Shown: positions 1 through 8,874, counted from the first letter of the stretch. The stretch is DNA of 64,000 bases from Mesobacillus foraminis (GCF_004340465.1 NZ_SLVV01000003.1:48982-112981); one strand, 5' to 3'. Numbers and translations are program-made. The notes: generated from the sequence alone by a model not told the origin.

Positions 1-320
1 GGATGTATGCATCGATTCCTCGAAGTTATGCATCAATCATTTTGATTTATGCATCGATCATTTGATTTTATTAAAAAACCGGTGACAGGCCGGTGAAAAG
101 GGGTTGATTTCTACCTAAAAGATGACTTCTTACTAGAAAGTACATTAAAAGTAACCAGGATACCATTTTAAAACTGTCCAGATAAAGATCTGAATCAGTT
201 TATTGTTCAATGAAAAGGATTTATGCATCGATTTTTCGAAGTTATGCATCGATCATTTTGGTTTATAAATCGATCATTTGATTTTATTGAAAAACCGGTG
301 ACAAGCCGGTGACAACGGTC
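1..320 (+). repeat. 21-bp iteron-like array, locus A (two arrays)
   Basis: Two short arrays of TTTATGCATCGAT-like units. The ATG of successive units lies at 7, 28 and 49, then the terminal ATTAAAAAACC block begins at 70. In the second array units lie at 223, 244 and 265 and the block ATTGAAAAACC begins at 286. Every step is exactly 21 bp. After each block comes a CCGGTGACA..GCCGGTGA stretch. The first array may continue off the left edge of the window. No coding sequence is seen here. Confidence 0.85.
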
Positions 321-374
321 GTTTTAAAAGTGAATCCGTCATTCGATAAACGCTGCTGCATCAAGGAGAGTTTA

Positions 375-388
375 ATCAAACGTTTGAT
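375..388. promoter_or_regulatory. Perfect palindrome ATCAAACGTTTGAT
   Basis: A 14-bp perfect palindrome lies in the gap upstream of the PrpR-like regulator gene, about 270 bp before its start. The same core recurs as a 20-bp palindrome at 34260-34279. The form is typical of a dimeric repressor operator (TetR-like), but no matching regulator gene is adjacent. The rest of 320-655 holds no gene that I can support. Confidence 0.4.
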
Positions 389-655
389 CAAGATCCATAA
401 AGGCTCTGCTAATTAGCCCTTGTGTTTAATAGATTTTGCTGGGCCGCGGCCATGGGTAAATAAGCAAACCTGGCCCTCCAAAGAAAATGAATAATGACAA
501 AAATTAGGTATACCCATCCTTTGCTGATGTCATGATGATAGAACGGGATCACCGATTAACGAACAGGATAAAAGGGTTTGCCTGGGAATCCAAAATTGCG
601 ATTTTTACACTGGTGTGCTATGTATGTAGGGAGAAGAAAGAACGGGTGATCAGAG

Positions 656-2338
656 ATGAAGATTAAGGTTTTATTTATTGCGCCGTACCCGGCATTGACA
701 GTTTTGGCGGAAGAGTGCGGGCGGGAAGTCGAGGATATGGAGATTGATGTGAAGGTTGCGAACCTCGAAGCAGCGATCCCCATTGCGCAAAGCGCCGAAC
801 AAGATGGCTATGACGTCATTATCAGCCGCGGCGGAACGGCAAGGCTTATGGAGGAGGAAACCAGCCTGCCGATCATCGACGTTCATGTATCGGGCTATGA
901 TATGCTGCGGGTGCTGACGTTGGCGAACGACTTTCCGGGGAAAAAAGCGATCGTGGGCTTTTCGAACATAACGCTTGGGGCAAAAACGATTACCGACATC
1001 CTGGATTTTCCGACCGAGGTGTTTACCGTTGAGGTGGCGGAAGAAGTAGAACCCTTGGTCCGCCGTCTAAAAGAGGAAGGTTTCCACGTAATCATGGGAG
1101 ATGTTGTCACCGTAAATGCAGCCGACCGGCACGGGCTCGAGGGGATTTTGATCCAGTCGGGACGGGAAGCGATTTTTGATGCGTTTGACCGGGTTCGGAC
1201 TACCTATGCGTTCAATCAAAAGACCCGGAGTGAAATTGAACTGCTGAAAGCTGTGCTGGCTGAGACCTCGCCAGATTTTATCGTCTTTAATTCCGGCGGG
1301 GAAATTGTGTTTGAGCAATGGAAGGCTGTTTCTCCGGAGGGGATAGAGACATGGAAGCTTGCTGAAGGCATTGGCACGGGACCTTTGGCGCCAATAATGC
1401 TGGAATCAGCCAATGGTGACCGGTTGAAAGCTGATCCTAAAAAAATCACCGTCAGGAATGAAGAGTATCATCTTCTTTCTTTCATGAAGCTTGAGGGCGG
1501 GCTGGAAAGAGCAGCAGCCAAGCTGGAGGCCGTCCGGCAGCTTCCGATGCTGATTCGTGAAAGCACGGCGATGAAAGAGTGTATTAGCAGTGTCGAGGCT
1601 AATTTGCCTAAATCCAGGTGGATGCTGATCGGCGAGAAAGGAACGGGCAAAAGACAGCTGGCGCGTTATATTCATTATGCAAAGCAGCAGGGGAAGGGCT
1701 TGTTTGCCGAAATGGCAGCTGGGGACTTTATTGACGGCAGCCCAGGCGTGGAGGAGGAAATTCAGACCCTCTACATCCATGGAACTGAGGAACTGAATTC
1801 TGGCGGGACTGTGAAGCTGCTGGAAAAGGCTGAGGCGTTGAGGGGAATTGACCTGATCATCTCGCTGGAGAAGGAAGAGAGCACTCTGCATTCCCTCTTC
1901 TATGCTGAAGACACTGCGAGAATTTATCTTCCGCCGCTTCGGAACAGGGTTCAGGATATTCGGACGCTTGCTGCATATTTTATTGCGGATTCTCACCAGC
2001 AGCGCGGCACCTCGCCGATCAAGATCAAAGAGGAGGCGGTCGCACTGCTGGAAGCCTACTCCTGGCCGGGGAATGTAGCGGAGCTAAAGGCACTCGTCCA
2101 GGATGCGGCAGCCTTGGAAAAGGGATATGTATTAGGGAAAGAAAAAATAGAAACACTTCTAAAGGATAAGACGCCAGCTTCCGGAACGGCACCGGGTGTA
2201 TTTTTACAAGGCTCCCTTGAAGAAATTGAAAAGCGGATCATCCTTGCCGTGTTGGAACAGGAAGACGGAAACCAGACGAGAGTGGCGAAGCGGTTGGGAA
2301 TGAACCGTTCCACTTTATGGCGCAAGCTGAAAGACTAA
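656..2338 (+). CDS. PrpR_N-type transcriptional regulator with degenerate AAA+ domain
   Basis: A 560-residue regulator that probably senses the substrate of the downstream acid-sugar operon. Residues about 1-190 match the PrpR_N sensor fold. A linker leads into an AAA+ domain with a Walker A motif (GEKGTGKR, about 326-333), then a C-terminal Fis-type helix-turn-helix (about 520-560, ending NRSTLWRKLKD). The family normally activates sigma-54 promoters. Here the AAA+ domain is shortened by roughly 18 residues between Walker A and Walker B, no GAFTGA loop is visible, and Walker B is degraded (TLYIHGTEEL in place of a TLFLDE-type motif). It is therefore unlikely to remodel sigma-54 and may act on a sigma-A promoter, as TyrR-like proteins do. 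The gene runs in the same direction as kdgT-dtnK-pdxA2, with a 174-bp regulatory gap between. Family assignment is firm; the inducer is inferred. Confidence 0.85.
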   Translation: MKIKVLFIAPYPALTVLAEECGREVEDMEIDVKVANLEAAIPIAQSAEQDGYDVIISRGGTARLMEEETSLPIIDVHVSGYDMLRVLTLANDFPGKKAIVGFSNITLGAKTITDILDFPTEVFTVEVAEEVEPLVRRLKEEGFHVIMGDVVTVNAADRHGLEGILIQSGREAIFDAFDRVRTTYAFNQKTRSEIELLKAVLAETSPDFIVFNSGGEIVFEQWKAVSPEGIETWKLAEGIGTGPLAPIMLESANGDRLKADPKKITVRNEEYHLLSFMKLEGGLERAAAKLEAVRQLPMLIRESTAMKECISSVEANLPKSRWMLIGEKGTGKRQLARYIHYAKQQGKGLFAEMAAGDFIDGSPGVEEEIQTLYIHGTEELNSGGTVKLLEKAEALRGIDLIISLEKEESTLHSLFYAEDTARIYLPPLRNRVQDIRTLAAYFIADSHQQRGTSPIKIKEEAVALLEAYSWPGNVAELKALVQDAAALEKGYVLGKEKIETLLKDKTPASGTAPGVFLQGSLEEIEKRIILAVLEQEDGNQTRVAKRLGMNRSTLWRKLKD

Positions 2339-2420
2339 TTTCAGCTTGCTTTTTTATTGTTTAAAAATGCAACACAACGTCGTTAGAAAAAACTGGTTGA
2401 GAACTTTTTTGAAAAAAGTA

Positions 2421-2449
2421 TTGCAAATTGAAACCGTTTTTATTAATAT
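2421..2449 (+). promoter_or_regulatory. Candidate sigma-A promoter of kdgT-dtnK-pdxA2
   Basis: A -35 box TTGCAA (2421-2426), a 17-bp spacer and a -10 box TAATAT (2444-2449) precede the operon. The TTGCA could also be read as a sigma-54 -12 element, but the expected -24 GG is missing (GA at 2411-2412). The sigma-A reading fits a regulator that lacks the GAFTGA loop. Confidence 0.55.
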
Positions 2450-2455
2450 AAAACC

Positions 2456-2469
2456 TGTAAGCGATAACA
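2456..2469 (+). promoter_or_regulatory. cre site (CcpA) at kdgT promoter
   Basis: TGTAAGCGATAACA matches the Bacillus cre consensus TGWAARCGYTWNCW at 13 of 14 positions. It lies immediately downstream of the candidate -10 box, at about the predicted transcription start, where CcpA binding would block initiation. This predicts glucose repression of the operon. Confidence 0.6.
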
Positions 2470-2512
2470 AAATCGTTTAAATTTGAAACAACATCAAAGG
2501 AGATGCTAAAAT

Positions 2513-3505
2513 ATGAAAATCAAGGCAGGTTTAGAAAGAATTCCAGGAGGAATGATGGTTGTTCCGTTGCTTCTTGCAGCAACGCTTAATACATTTGCAC
2601 CAAACTTGCTTCGAATCGGCAATTTTACCGAGGCCTTGTTTGTAAACGGTGCCAGCACGCTGATTGCTTTGTTCCTTTTATGTACAGGTGCACAGATTAA
2701 TTTAAAATCGTTCGGTGTTTCTTTAGGAAAAGGTGCGACATTGCTTGCGACCAAGTGGATTGTTGGTGCAGCAGTTGGTCTGATTGCCTATATGTTTGCC
2801 GGCAGCGATGGTTTATGGCTTGGGCTTGCTCCAATTGCCGTGATTGCCGCCATGACAAACAGCAACGGCGGATTGTTCGTTGCCCTTGTCGGCCAGTACG
2901 GAAGCAAAGAAGACCGTGCGGCATACTCACTGCTTGCTCTTAACGATGGACCATTCCTGACAATGGTGGCCCTATCAATCTTTGGTGCAATGGGCTTCGT
3001 AAACGGAATGTTCTCAGTACAGTCTTTTATCGCAGTTCTTCTTCCGATTTTAGTAGGTATGGTTCTTGGTAATCTTGATGAAGACATGCGCACATTCCTT
3101 GATAATGGAAGCGCTATGCTGATTCCGTTCTTCGCTTTTGCCCTTGGTATGGGAATTGACTTTGGAGCCATCGTAGAAGGCGGCCTGACAGGTATTCTTT
3201 TAGGGGTCTTGACTGTGTTTGTAACTGGTACAGCAGGGTACTTCCTATTCAAAGCCCTTGGCTGGAACCCGATTGTTGGGGCGGCTGAAGGATCAACAGC
3301 AGGAAATGCAGTCGCAACACCAGCAGCCATTGCAGCAGCGAATGCGAGCTTTGCGGCTTATGCCGAGCTGGCAACGGTTCAGGTAGCGGCGTCTACCGTG
3401 ACAACGGCGATTCTTTTGCCGCTTTATGTTGCCTTCCTGGTAAAGCGGCTGGAGAAAAAAGGGTATCAATTTAAACAGGGGAACATTACAAAAGTAAGCG
3501 GTTAA
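2513..3505 (+). CDS. kdgT: 2-keto-3-deoxygluconate permease family transporter
   Basis: A 330-residue integral membrane protein of the KdgT family, with about ten hydrophobic segments and conserved glycine/asparagine-rich loops (for example NSNGGLF and GSTAGNAVATPAA). Family members import 2-keto-3-deoxygluconate by proton symport. Because this gene leads an operon with a DUF1537 kinase and a PdxA-type dehydrogenase, the more likely substrate is a four-carbon acid sugar such as D-threonate (inference). The start is set by AAAGGAG a few bases before the ATG. dtnK follows with only 14 bp between. Confidence 0.85.
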   Translation: MKIKAGLERIPGGMMVVPLLLAATLNTFAPNLLRIGNFTEALFVNGASTLIALFLLCTGAQINLKSFGVSLGKGATLLATKWIVGAAVGLIAYMFAGSDGLWLGLAPIAVIAAMTNSNGGLFVALVGQYGSKEDRAAYSLLALNDGPFLTMVALSIFGAMGFVNGMFSVQSFIAVLLPILVGMVLGNLDEDMRTFLDNGSAMLIPFFAFALGMGIDFGAIVEGGLTGILLGVLTVFVTGTAGYFLFKALGWNPIVGAAEGSTAGNAVATPAAIAAANASFAAYAELATVQVAASTVTTAILLPLYVAFLVKRLEKKGYQFKQGNITKVSG

Positions 3506-3519
3506 AGGTGGGGAAATCA

Positions 3520-4827
3520 ATGTCAGAGAAAATCGGAATCATTGCAGACGATTTAACAGGCTCTAATGATTCAGGTGTTCAGTTAGCGAAAAAAGGGTTT
3601 GCCTCCACAGTTGTGATGGATGTTCAAAAGAAGAGTGCCAGCGGGGAAGCGGATGTCCTGGTCATTGATACCGACAGCCGTGCTGTTCCCGGGGAGCAGG
3701 CATATGAGGCAGTTTCCAAAGCTGCTTCCCTTCTTTTTAACCAGGGGTATCCCCATGTATATAAAAAAGTGGACTCAACACTTAGAGGAAATATAGCATC
3801 GGAGCTTGCCGCACTGGTTGAGGTATACCGTCCGGATGCGGTTGCAGTGGCTCCGGCGTTTCCGAAGCTCAACAGGACAACTTTGAACGGACATCACTAT
3901 GTAAACGGCAAATTGATTACTGAGACAGAGTTTGGCCGGGACCCGAAAACGCCTGTGACGGAAAGCTTTATTCCGGCGCTTTTAAAGGAAGCTGTCCAGG
4001 AGGAGATCGTACTTTTGGACGCAGCGGTCTTACGAGGTTCTTTGGAAGATGTCATTGCTTTTATTGAGGAAAAAGTGGCGGCGGGGCAGAAATGGTTTGT
4101 CTGTGATGCTGAGACGGAGTCGGATCTGGAGCGAATTGCCTCTGCGTTTGCGGGAACCGGAAAATCGGTTGTCTGGGCAGGCTCCGGCGGCTTAGTGGAA
4201 TACTTGCCGGAAGCGCTGGACATCCAGCCTGATGATAAAAGAGAAGATGATAAAATTGTTATTGATAAAACGCTGATTGTGTCAGGAAGCTTGTCACAGG
4301 TAACGAAAAATCAGCTTGATAGGTTAAAAGATTTCAGGGAAGTCCAGTTCATTGAAATCAATCCAGTGGATCTGGTGAATAATACTCTCGATTACGCCTC
4401 ATTGATTGTACAGGGGAAAGAGAATAAATCCGCAAAACAGCTGGTCGTCTATGTTGAAAGCTCTGATGAAAATCGGATAGCGGCAAGTGCTGCCGGAAAA
4501 ACGCTTGGGATGGACGCAAACGAGGTAAGCGAGGCGATTGCTTCCGGGCTGGGCAGAGCAGCAACAGCTATTTTAAAAGAAGAGACAGAAATCAACGGAT
4601 TGATTTTAACCGGCGGAGATACTGCCAAGGCTGTGTGCTCTGAGCTTGGTGTCTGCGAAATGTCGCTGCATTCCGAGGTGGAGCCAGGGCTGCCTTTTGG
4701 CCAGATTGCCTCCGGAAACAGGGCGTATTGGGCTGTGACCAAAGCCGGCGGATTCGGAACGGAAAACTCACTGGTACATGCAGTGAAATATATGACAGGA
4801 AAGGTTGAGCAATATGAATCAAAATAA
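3520..4827 (+). CDS. dtnK: Four-carbon acid sugar kinase (DUF1537), predicted D-threonate kinase
   Basis: A 435-residue DUF1537 kinase. The N-terminal substrate domain opens with IIADDLTGSNDSG. The C-terminal nucleotide-binding domain carries LILTGGDTAKAV and the family's GLPFGQ and TKAGGFG signatures. The family phosphorylates four-carbon acid sugars, and DtnK paired with PdxA2 defines the D-threonate route ending in dihydroxyacetone phosphate. ATG at 3520 is chosen because AAAGGTGGGG lies just upstream; an in-frame GTG at 3508 falls inside that ribosome binding site. The gene overlaps pdxA2 by 14 bp, which suggests translational coupling. D-erythronate is an alternative substrate. Confidence 0.88.
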   Translation: MSEKIGIIADDLTGSNDSGVQLAKKGFASTVVMDVQKKSASGEADVLVIDTDSRAVPGEQAYEAVSKAASLLFNQGYPHVYKKVDSTLRGNIASELAALVEVYRPDAVAVAPAFPKLNRTTLNGHHYVNGKLITETEFGRDPKTPVTESFIPALLKEAVQEEIVLLDAAVLRGSLEDVIAFIEEKVAAGQKWFVCDAETESDLERIASAFAGTGKSVVWAGSGGLVEYLPEALDIQPDDKREDDKIVIDKTLIVSGSLSQVTKNQLDRLKDFREVQFIEINPVDLVNNTLDYASLIVQGKENKSAKQLVVYVESSDENRIAASAAGKTLGMDANEVSEAIASGLGRAATAILKEETEINGLILTGGDTAKAVCSELGVCEMSLHSEVEPGLPFGQIASGNRAYWAVTKAGGFGTENSLVHAVKYMTGKVEQYESK

Positions 4828-5818
4828 GCCAGTAGTCGGGATTACCATGGGAGATGCAGCAGGGGTTGGGCCTGAGATTATTTTAAAAAGCCTGGCGTAC
4901 GAGGAAATGTACCAGATCAGCGCACCGCTTGTGATCGGCGACAGCAAAATCCTGGAACGTGCAAAAAGCTTTGTGAACAGCGAATTGGTGATCAAGTCCG
5001 TTTCGGCGGAGGAACTGGATCAGGTTTCCTACCAGTTTGGAACCGTTCATTGCCTTGACCTGAATCTGCTGCCATCCGATCTTCCGGTGGGACAGGTATC
5101 CCCGGATGCCGGGCATGCGGCATTCGAATACTTACGTACAGCCATCGAGCTTGCGAAGGAGCAAAAAATTGATGCGATCTGTACGGCTCCATTGAACAAG
5201 GAAGCTCTTCAAAAAGGCGGCCATAAATATCCCGGCCACACCGAAATCCTTGCTGACTTGACGGATACCGAGGATTTCTCCATGATGCTTTCGGCTCCAA
5301 ATCTTAAAGTTATCCATGTGACAACTCACGTGGGAATTATTGATGCCGTGAAGATGATTAATCCTGAACGGGTGTACCATGTGATCAAGCTGGCCCACGA
5401 AACGCTCGAAAAAGCAGGGATTTCTTCTCCGAAAATTGCGGTTTGCGGCATCAATCCCCATGCAGGCGAGAGCGGCCTGTTTGGCTACGGCGAAGAGGAA
5501 GAAAAAGTCATTCCTGGTGTGGAAAAAGCACAGGCAGAGGGAATCAACGCGGTTGGCCCGCTGCCGGCTGATACTCTGTTCTTCCGAGCAGTCCGCGGTG
5601 ACTTTGATATCGTTGTCGCGATGTACCACGATCAGGGACACGGGCCAGTCAAAGTCCTGGGACTCGATGCTGGTGTAAACATCACCGTCGGACTTCCGAT
5701 CATCCGCACAAGCGTTGACCACGGAACCGCCTTCGACATCGCCGGAAAAGGAATTGCCGACGAAAAAAGCCTGATGGAGGCCATGAGGCAGGCCGTCGAA
5801 CTCGCTCCAAAAAAGTAA
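4814..5818 (+). CDS. pdxA2: 4-phospho-D-threonate 3-dehydrogenase (PdxA2)
   Basis: A 334-residue member of the PdxA family of NAD- and metal-dependent dehydrogenases. Visible family motifs are GDAAGVGPEI near the N-terminus, GHTEILADLTDT, the metal-binding stretch MYHDQGHGPVKVLG, and TSVDHGTAFDIAGKG. Being encoded with a DUF1537 kinase rather than with vitamin B6 genes makes it the catabolic PdxA2. That enzyme oxidises 4-phospho-D-threonate, and the product decarboxylates to dihydroxyacetone phosphate. ATG 4814 is preferred over the upstream in-frame TTG 4805 because of the AGGAAAGG upstream. The operon ends at the strong terminator that follows. Confidence 0.9.
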   Translation: MNQNKPVVGITMGDAAGVGPEIILKSLAYEEMYQISAPLVIGDSKILERAKSFVNSELVIKSVSAEELDQVSYQFGTVHCLDLNLLPSDLPVGQVSPDAGHAAFEYLRTAIELAKEQKIDAICTAPLNKEALQKGGHKYPGHTEILADLTDTEDFSMMLSAPNLKVIHVTTHVGIIDAVKMINPERVYHVIKLAHETLEKAGISSPKIAVCGINPHAGESGLFGYGEEEEKVIPGVEKAQAEGINAVGPLPADTLFFRAVRGDFDIVVAMYHDQGHGPVKVLGLDAGVNITVGLPIIRTSVDHGTAFDIAGKGIADEKSLMEAMRQAVELAPKK

Positions 5819-5875
5819 GGGCTGTTAGTAAAAACAGCGGCCTGGCCTGACAGTTACTTTAACACAACAAAGGGT

Positions 5876-5922
5876 GCCTGACCCGCAGCGCTTTAAAGCG
5901 CCGCAGGGTCAGGCTTTTTTTA
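5876..5922 (+). terminator. Rho-independent terminator of the kdgT operon
   Basis: GCCTGACCC pairs with GGGTCAGGC, with an inner GCGCTTTAAAGCGC palindrome, followed by seven T. Its left arm closely resembles the sequence at 8875-8902, so it may derive from a dispersed repeat. Confidence 0.85.
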
Positions 5923-6025
5923 TTGGGGTGAATTTGGGTTTCGGAATGGTGTTGAATAGGAAGTTGGATGAGGTCTCAAACTATGGTATAGCGCTGTTTA
6001 TTTTTTTACGGAAAGGGGGATGGGC

Positions 6026-6166
6026 ATGGAACCTTATAAGAATTTTCCCGTCGCTCATTTGAGTGATGACCAGCTTGAGAAAATTGACATGCTGGAGAGG
6101 GAGCTTCGGCAGGAGACGAATGAAAATATTGTATTGATCGCGTATGATGAGGCAAACGAAAAGTAA
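6026..6166 (+). CDS. Small hypothetical protein, 46 aa
   Basis: Reads MEPYKNFPVAHLSDDQ and ends DEANEK. The protein is acidic and hydrophilic, with a predicted amphipathic helix (LEKIDMLERELRQET). A strong GGAAAGGGGG lies just upstream; the ATG at 6026 has proper spacing, while the ATG at 6020 directly abuts the ribosome binding site. A terminator follows. The function is unknown and I do not recognise a named family. The good ribosome binding site, clean start and adjacent terminator argue that it is a real small gene. Confidence 0.65.
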   Translation: MEPYKNFPVAHLSDDQLEKIDMLERELRQETNENIVLIAYDEANEK

Positions 6167-6198
6167 GGAATTTCTCTGCCGGGGATAAGCAGAAAACA

Positions 6199-6228
6199 AA
6201 AACAGCTGGGAATCCCAGCTGTTTTTTG
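6199..6228 (+). terminator. Terminator, probably bidirectional
   Basis: AACAGCTGGGA pairs with TCCCAGCTGTT, with T-rich sequence on the right and A-rich sequence on the left. It sits between two convergent small genes. Confidence 0.8.
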
Positions 6229-6236
6229 TGTGTGCT

Positions 6237-6344
6237 TTATCTTTGCGGATAGGTTGCTTTTGTACCACGCTTTGCCATCATCTTTCGGACAATAGGGTAG
6301 ATAATGGGAGCCAGCCTAATGAGCGTTCTAATCAGTTTTGACAT
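6237..6344 (-). CDS. Small cationic membrane-associated protein, 35 aa
   Basis: MSKLIRTLIRLAPIIYPIVR followed by KMMAKRGTKATYPQR. It has a short hydrophobic helix and a strongly basic tail. The start is supported by GGAGGGATCATC directly upstream of the ATG. Similar tiny KxxMxKR-type proteins are common in Bacillus, but I do not know a function. Longer upstream readings of this frame lack a ribosome binding site. Confidence 0.6.
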   Translation of the reverse strand: MSKLIRTLIRLAPIIYPIVRKMMAKRGTKATYPQR

Positions 6345-6483
6345 GATGATCCCTCCCTGGGTGTGGCTAGTCCTATAGTTCCCGGTTTTTATTTGTATCA
6401 AACATGCAGGGGACAGAGGAAGCGTGACGGCAGGCAGCCAAATTTTGGGTAAAGAAAGGTGACGGCCCTCTGAACCGCGTTCT

Positions 6484-6712
6484 GGTGAACAACATGTGTT
6501 CATTAATCTTTTTCAACAGCGGATTGCCTCTATTTCACACATCCTGCTTGAGAACAAGTTTCTGGGAAAAAGGGAGGCCCGCTATTCCAGCCAATATATT
6601 GGTACAGGCTTTGGGTCACGGGAATACGCAGGAGTACTCCTTCTTCCGCTTCAACAACATCATCCTTTTAAAACTAGAACCAGCAGCAGGTGCAAGTTTT
6701 AAAGGAACATAA
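6484..6712 (+). pseudogene. Possible remnant of a transposase-like gene
   Basis: The plus-strand frame 6485-6712 contains EKGRPAIPANILVQAL, which resembles the GRPAxPxxxLxxxLxL segment near the start of IS1182-type transposases. No ribosome binding site, catalytic residues or inverted repeats are seen, and the frame ends quickly. This is a weak call: the stretch 6345-6801 otherwise holds nothing I can support. Confidence 0.2.
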
Positions 6713-6801
6713 GCCGTTTTCTTCGCATGGAGGGACGGTTAGCTCATCATACTCTCAAACCGGACAACGATCACTATTTTATAGCATGCTTCCGGTTCAG
6801 G

Positions 6802-8760
6802 CTAATCAGCGCCGCCCCCGCCGCCGCTGTCACCCCCGCCGCCACTGTCTCCGCCTGAATAACCGCCGTCACTGGAAGAGGACGAAGAGCTGCCTGGCGG
6901 GACACTCCACTTCCATGAGTTGGTTAGGAACTGTCCCGGTTCCTGGCCGGATGCCATCAGGTAGGTAAGGGGCGCAGCTGCAGCCTCATCACGGTTAGGG
7001 AATATCTTCTCGCTCGCCGATTTCCTTGCCTTGTTTCTGAACAGCAAGAGGGCGCGGATCATCCACTTATCCTGATCTTCGCTTGGAATGCCGGCTGGAA
7101 TTCCTTCTGTTTTCAGCCGTTTTTTAAACGCCCGGATGTCGGCTTTTACCTGCTGGGCTTCTTCTGACAGGCTCATTCTTGGGGTCAGAGCGTATAGCAA
7201 TGCAGCCAGGAAGCTTGAGAAGATCAGAAGCACAAGCACTTCTTCGTCATAGAGCATGAGGCCGGCGACGAAAGATACGATGAAGAACAGGACAGCAGGA
7301 AGCCGATTGGAGGGATTCGTCCAGCCCCAGGTGAGGAAGAATCCTGCTAAAAAGGTATAGACTACAAGGGCGGCTGTGGTTCTGGAATCAATCACATAAG
7401 CATAAAGGGTGCCTAGGTACAGGGTAAGCATCAGAATTCTCCCCAGCCAGACAAACAGGGTGCTCCTCATCATTCCTGTTTCCTTAATCTCTCTGAGTAC
7501 ACAGGAGAACCATTCTTTCTCTTTTTTCTTGAACAGCTTATATTTGGAATGGTATTTATTTAAATGCTGGGTATTGTTCCGCTCCAGTTTTGTGGCGCCG
7601 GCAGCATCACTCATGAAGAAGGAGTTCCTTCCATTCTTGCCCTTTCGTGTAAAAAGCCAGGAGGCAAGGCGCTGTTCACAGTCGTTCAAGCTGCTTTCCG
7701 GGACACTTAAGGTAAAATAAAGCGTCTCATCCGGGGAATCGGGGTCTTTCTCGAACCTGCTTGTGGTTCGCTCGGTTCGGACGGTGGCAAGTCCCTTTTC
7801 GACCAGAGAATACAGGCCGGCGATGAATCCATAATGGTCCTGCCTGCCGAGCCGGTCAACAAGATACAGCTGGAGCGGGTCTGCCTGAAGCAGATCTTCA
7901 GGGCGGCTGGCGCCTTTCAGCCTTCCAAGAAATTGCCTGATCAGCATCCAAAGGCATCCCAGGGCAAGGAGACCGGAAAACCAGAGGAGAACATTTCTGA
8001 AATTCTTTAATTGTTCTTTCTTTGCCGCAGCCTTTTCCGCGCGTTCATCCTCCGCCGCAAGCACTTCTTTCAGCGGCAGCGGTTCCTTTGATTTTTCCTG
8101 GGCAGTCATGATGCCTGACGGGAACAGCAGCCGGGTTTCCGTTAGGGAATACATCAAGGAGCCTGGCGTATAAAACCGGACAACACTTGCTTCTTTCCTC
8201 TGCACTTTTCCCTCGCGGTCGTGAAAATAAGCAAAATAGCTGTTGGGCTCCAGTTCCTCAGGGAACACAAAATCAATGGTGACCTTCAGGAGGTCTTGGT
8301 CGTGGTTGTCCCCGGTCCCAAAGAAAGGCACAGTCAGGTCACTGTAGGACTGGTAGGACTTCACTGCGTTTTTTAATTCATAAAAGTAAAAGATGGATTT
8401 GGTTCCGTCTTCAACCGGAAAGGATGCCCGGTAGGTGTTGCCTTCCTGAGTAACCGAAAGCGGGCGCAAATCCTGCATGTCAATAAAGCCCAGCTTCGCA
8501 TCGGGATTCAGCAATTCATAGGCTTCAAACTGGCTGACACCGTTATGGTTCGCTTTGTGAATCGAACGCCTCACACTGTCATACTCCCCGTCAAAGCTAT
8601 AAGTAAAGATCTCATTCACCAGCAAATCCCCATCAGGCTGGATCCAGGCCCTGATCTTTACCTCATCAACCGAATACGATTTCGCCTCAGCCGCCGATGT
8701 AAAAGTAAAAGCAGAAGCAGCCAAGCAAAAAAGAAGCAGTTTCATCAATCGAATAAACAA
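6802..8760 (-). CDS. DUF2207 domain-containing membrane protein
   Basis: A 652-residue protein of the DUF2207 family. A signal-like N-terminus (about 1-25) is followed by an extracytoplasmic beta-rich DUF2207 domain, a transmembrane helix near residues 250-275, a cytoplasmic segment, several further membrane helices around 425-520, and a low-complexity Ser/Gly/Asp tail. Such a glycine-rich tail is typical of the family. The function is unknown; it is a surface or envelope protein by topology. The start appears to be TTG with GGGGGAGA upstream, and an in-frame ATG five codons later (8745) is the alternative. The gene is monocistronic. Confidence 0.8.
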   Translation of the reverse strand: MFIRLMKLLLFCLAASAFTFTSAAEAKSYSVDEVKIRAWIQPDGDLLVNEIFTYSFDGEYDSVRRSIHKANHNGVSQFEAYELLNPDAKLGFIDMQDLRPLSVTQEGNTYRASFPVEDGTKSIFYFYELKNAVKSYQSYSDLTVPFFGTGDNHDQDLLKVTIDFVFPEELEPNSYFAYFHDREGKVQRKEASVVRFYTPGSLMYSLTETRLLFPSGIMTAQEKSKEPLPLKEVLAAEDERAEKAAAKKEQLKNFRNVLLWFSGLLALGCLWMLIRQFLGRLKGASRPEDLLQADPLQLYLVDRLGRQDHYGFIAGLYSLVEKGLATVRTERTTSRFEKDPDSPDETLYFTLSVPESSLNDCEQRLASWLFTRKGKNGRNSFFMSDAAGATKLERNNTQHLNKYHSKYKLFKKKEKEWFSCVLREIKETGMMRSTLFVWLGRILMLTLYLGTLYAYVIDSRTTAALVVYTFLAGFFLTWGWTNPSNRLPAVLFFIVSFVAGLMLYDEEVLVLLIFSSFLAALLYALTPRMSLSEEAQQVKADIRAFKKRLKTEGIPAGIPSEDQDKWMIRALLLFRNKARKSASEKIFPNRDEAAAAPLTYLMASGQEPGQFLTNSWKWSVPPGSSSSSSSDGGYSGGDSGGGGDSGGGGGAD

Positions 8761-8874
8761 ACAATCTCCCCCAAAAACATAACAATTTCTATAATATGTA
8801 TTATTTTACCATATCTAAGCAAATTTTTGGGGTGGAAGGGAAGAAATAAGCACAGGGCTGCTTTAATCCACTAA

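Noticed and set aside
2410-2425. Sigma-54 promoter before kdgT
   Set aside because: TTGCA fits a -12 element, but the -24 position has GA rather than GG, and the regulator lacks a GAFTGA loop. Sigma-A boxes fit better.
5130-5145. AraR-like site (TTACGTACAG)
   Set aside because: It lies inside the pdxA2 coding region, far from ara genes, and only the short core matches.
5874-6062. 62-aa ORF starting in the terminator
   Set aside because: It begins within a hairpin terminator and overlaps, in another frame, a better-supported small gene with its own ribosome binding site.
6484-6712. Intact transposase gene
   Set aside because: Only a short GRPAIP-type motif is seen. There are no catalytic residues, inverted repeats or ribosome binding site, so it is kept only as a weak possible remnant.
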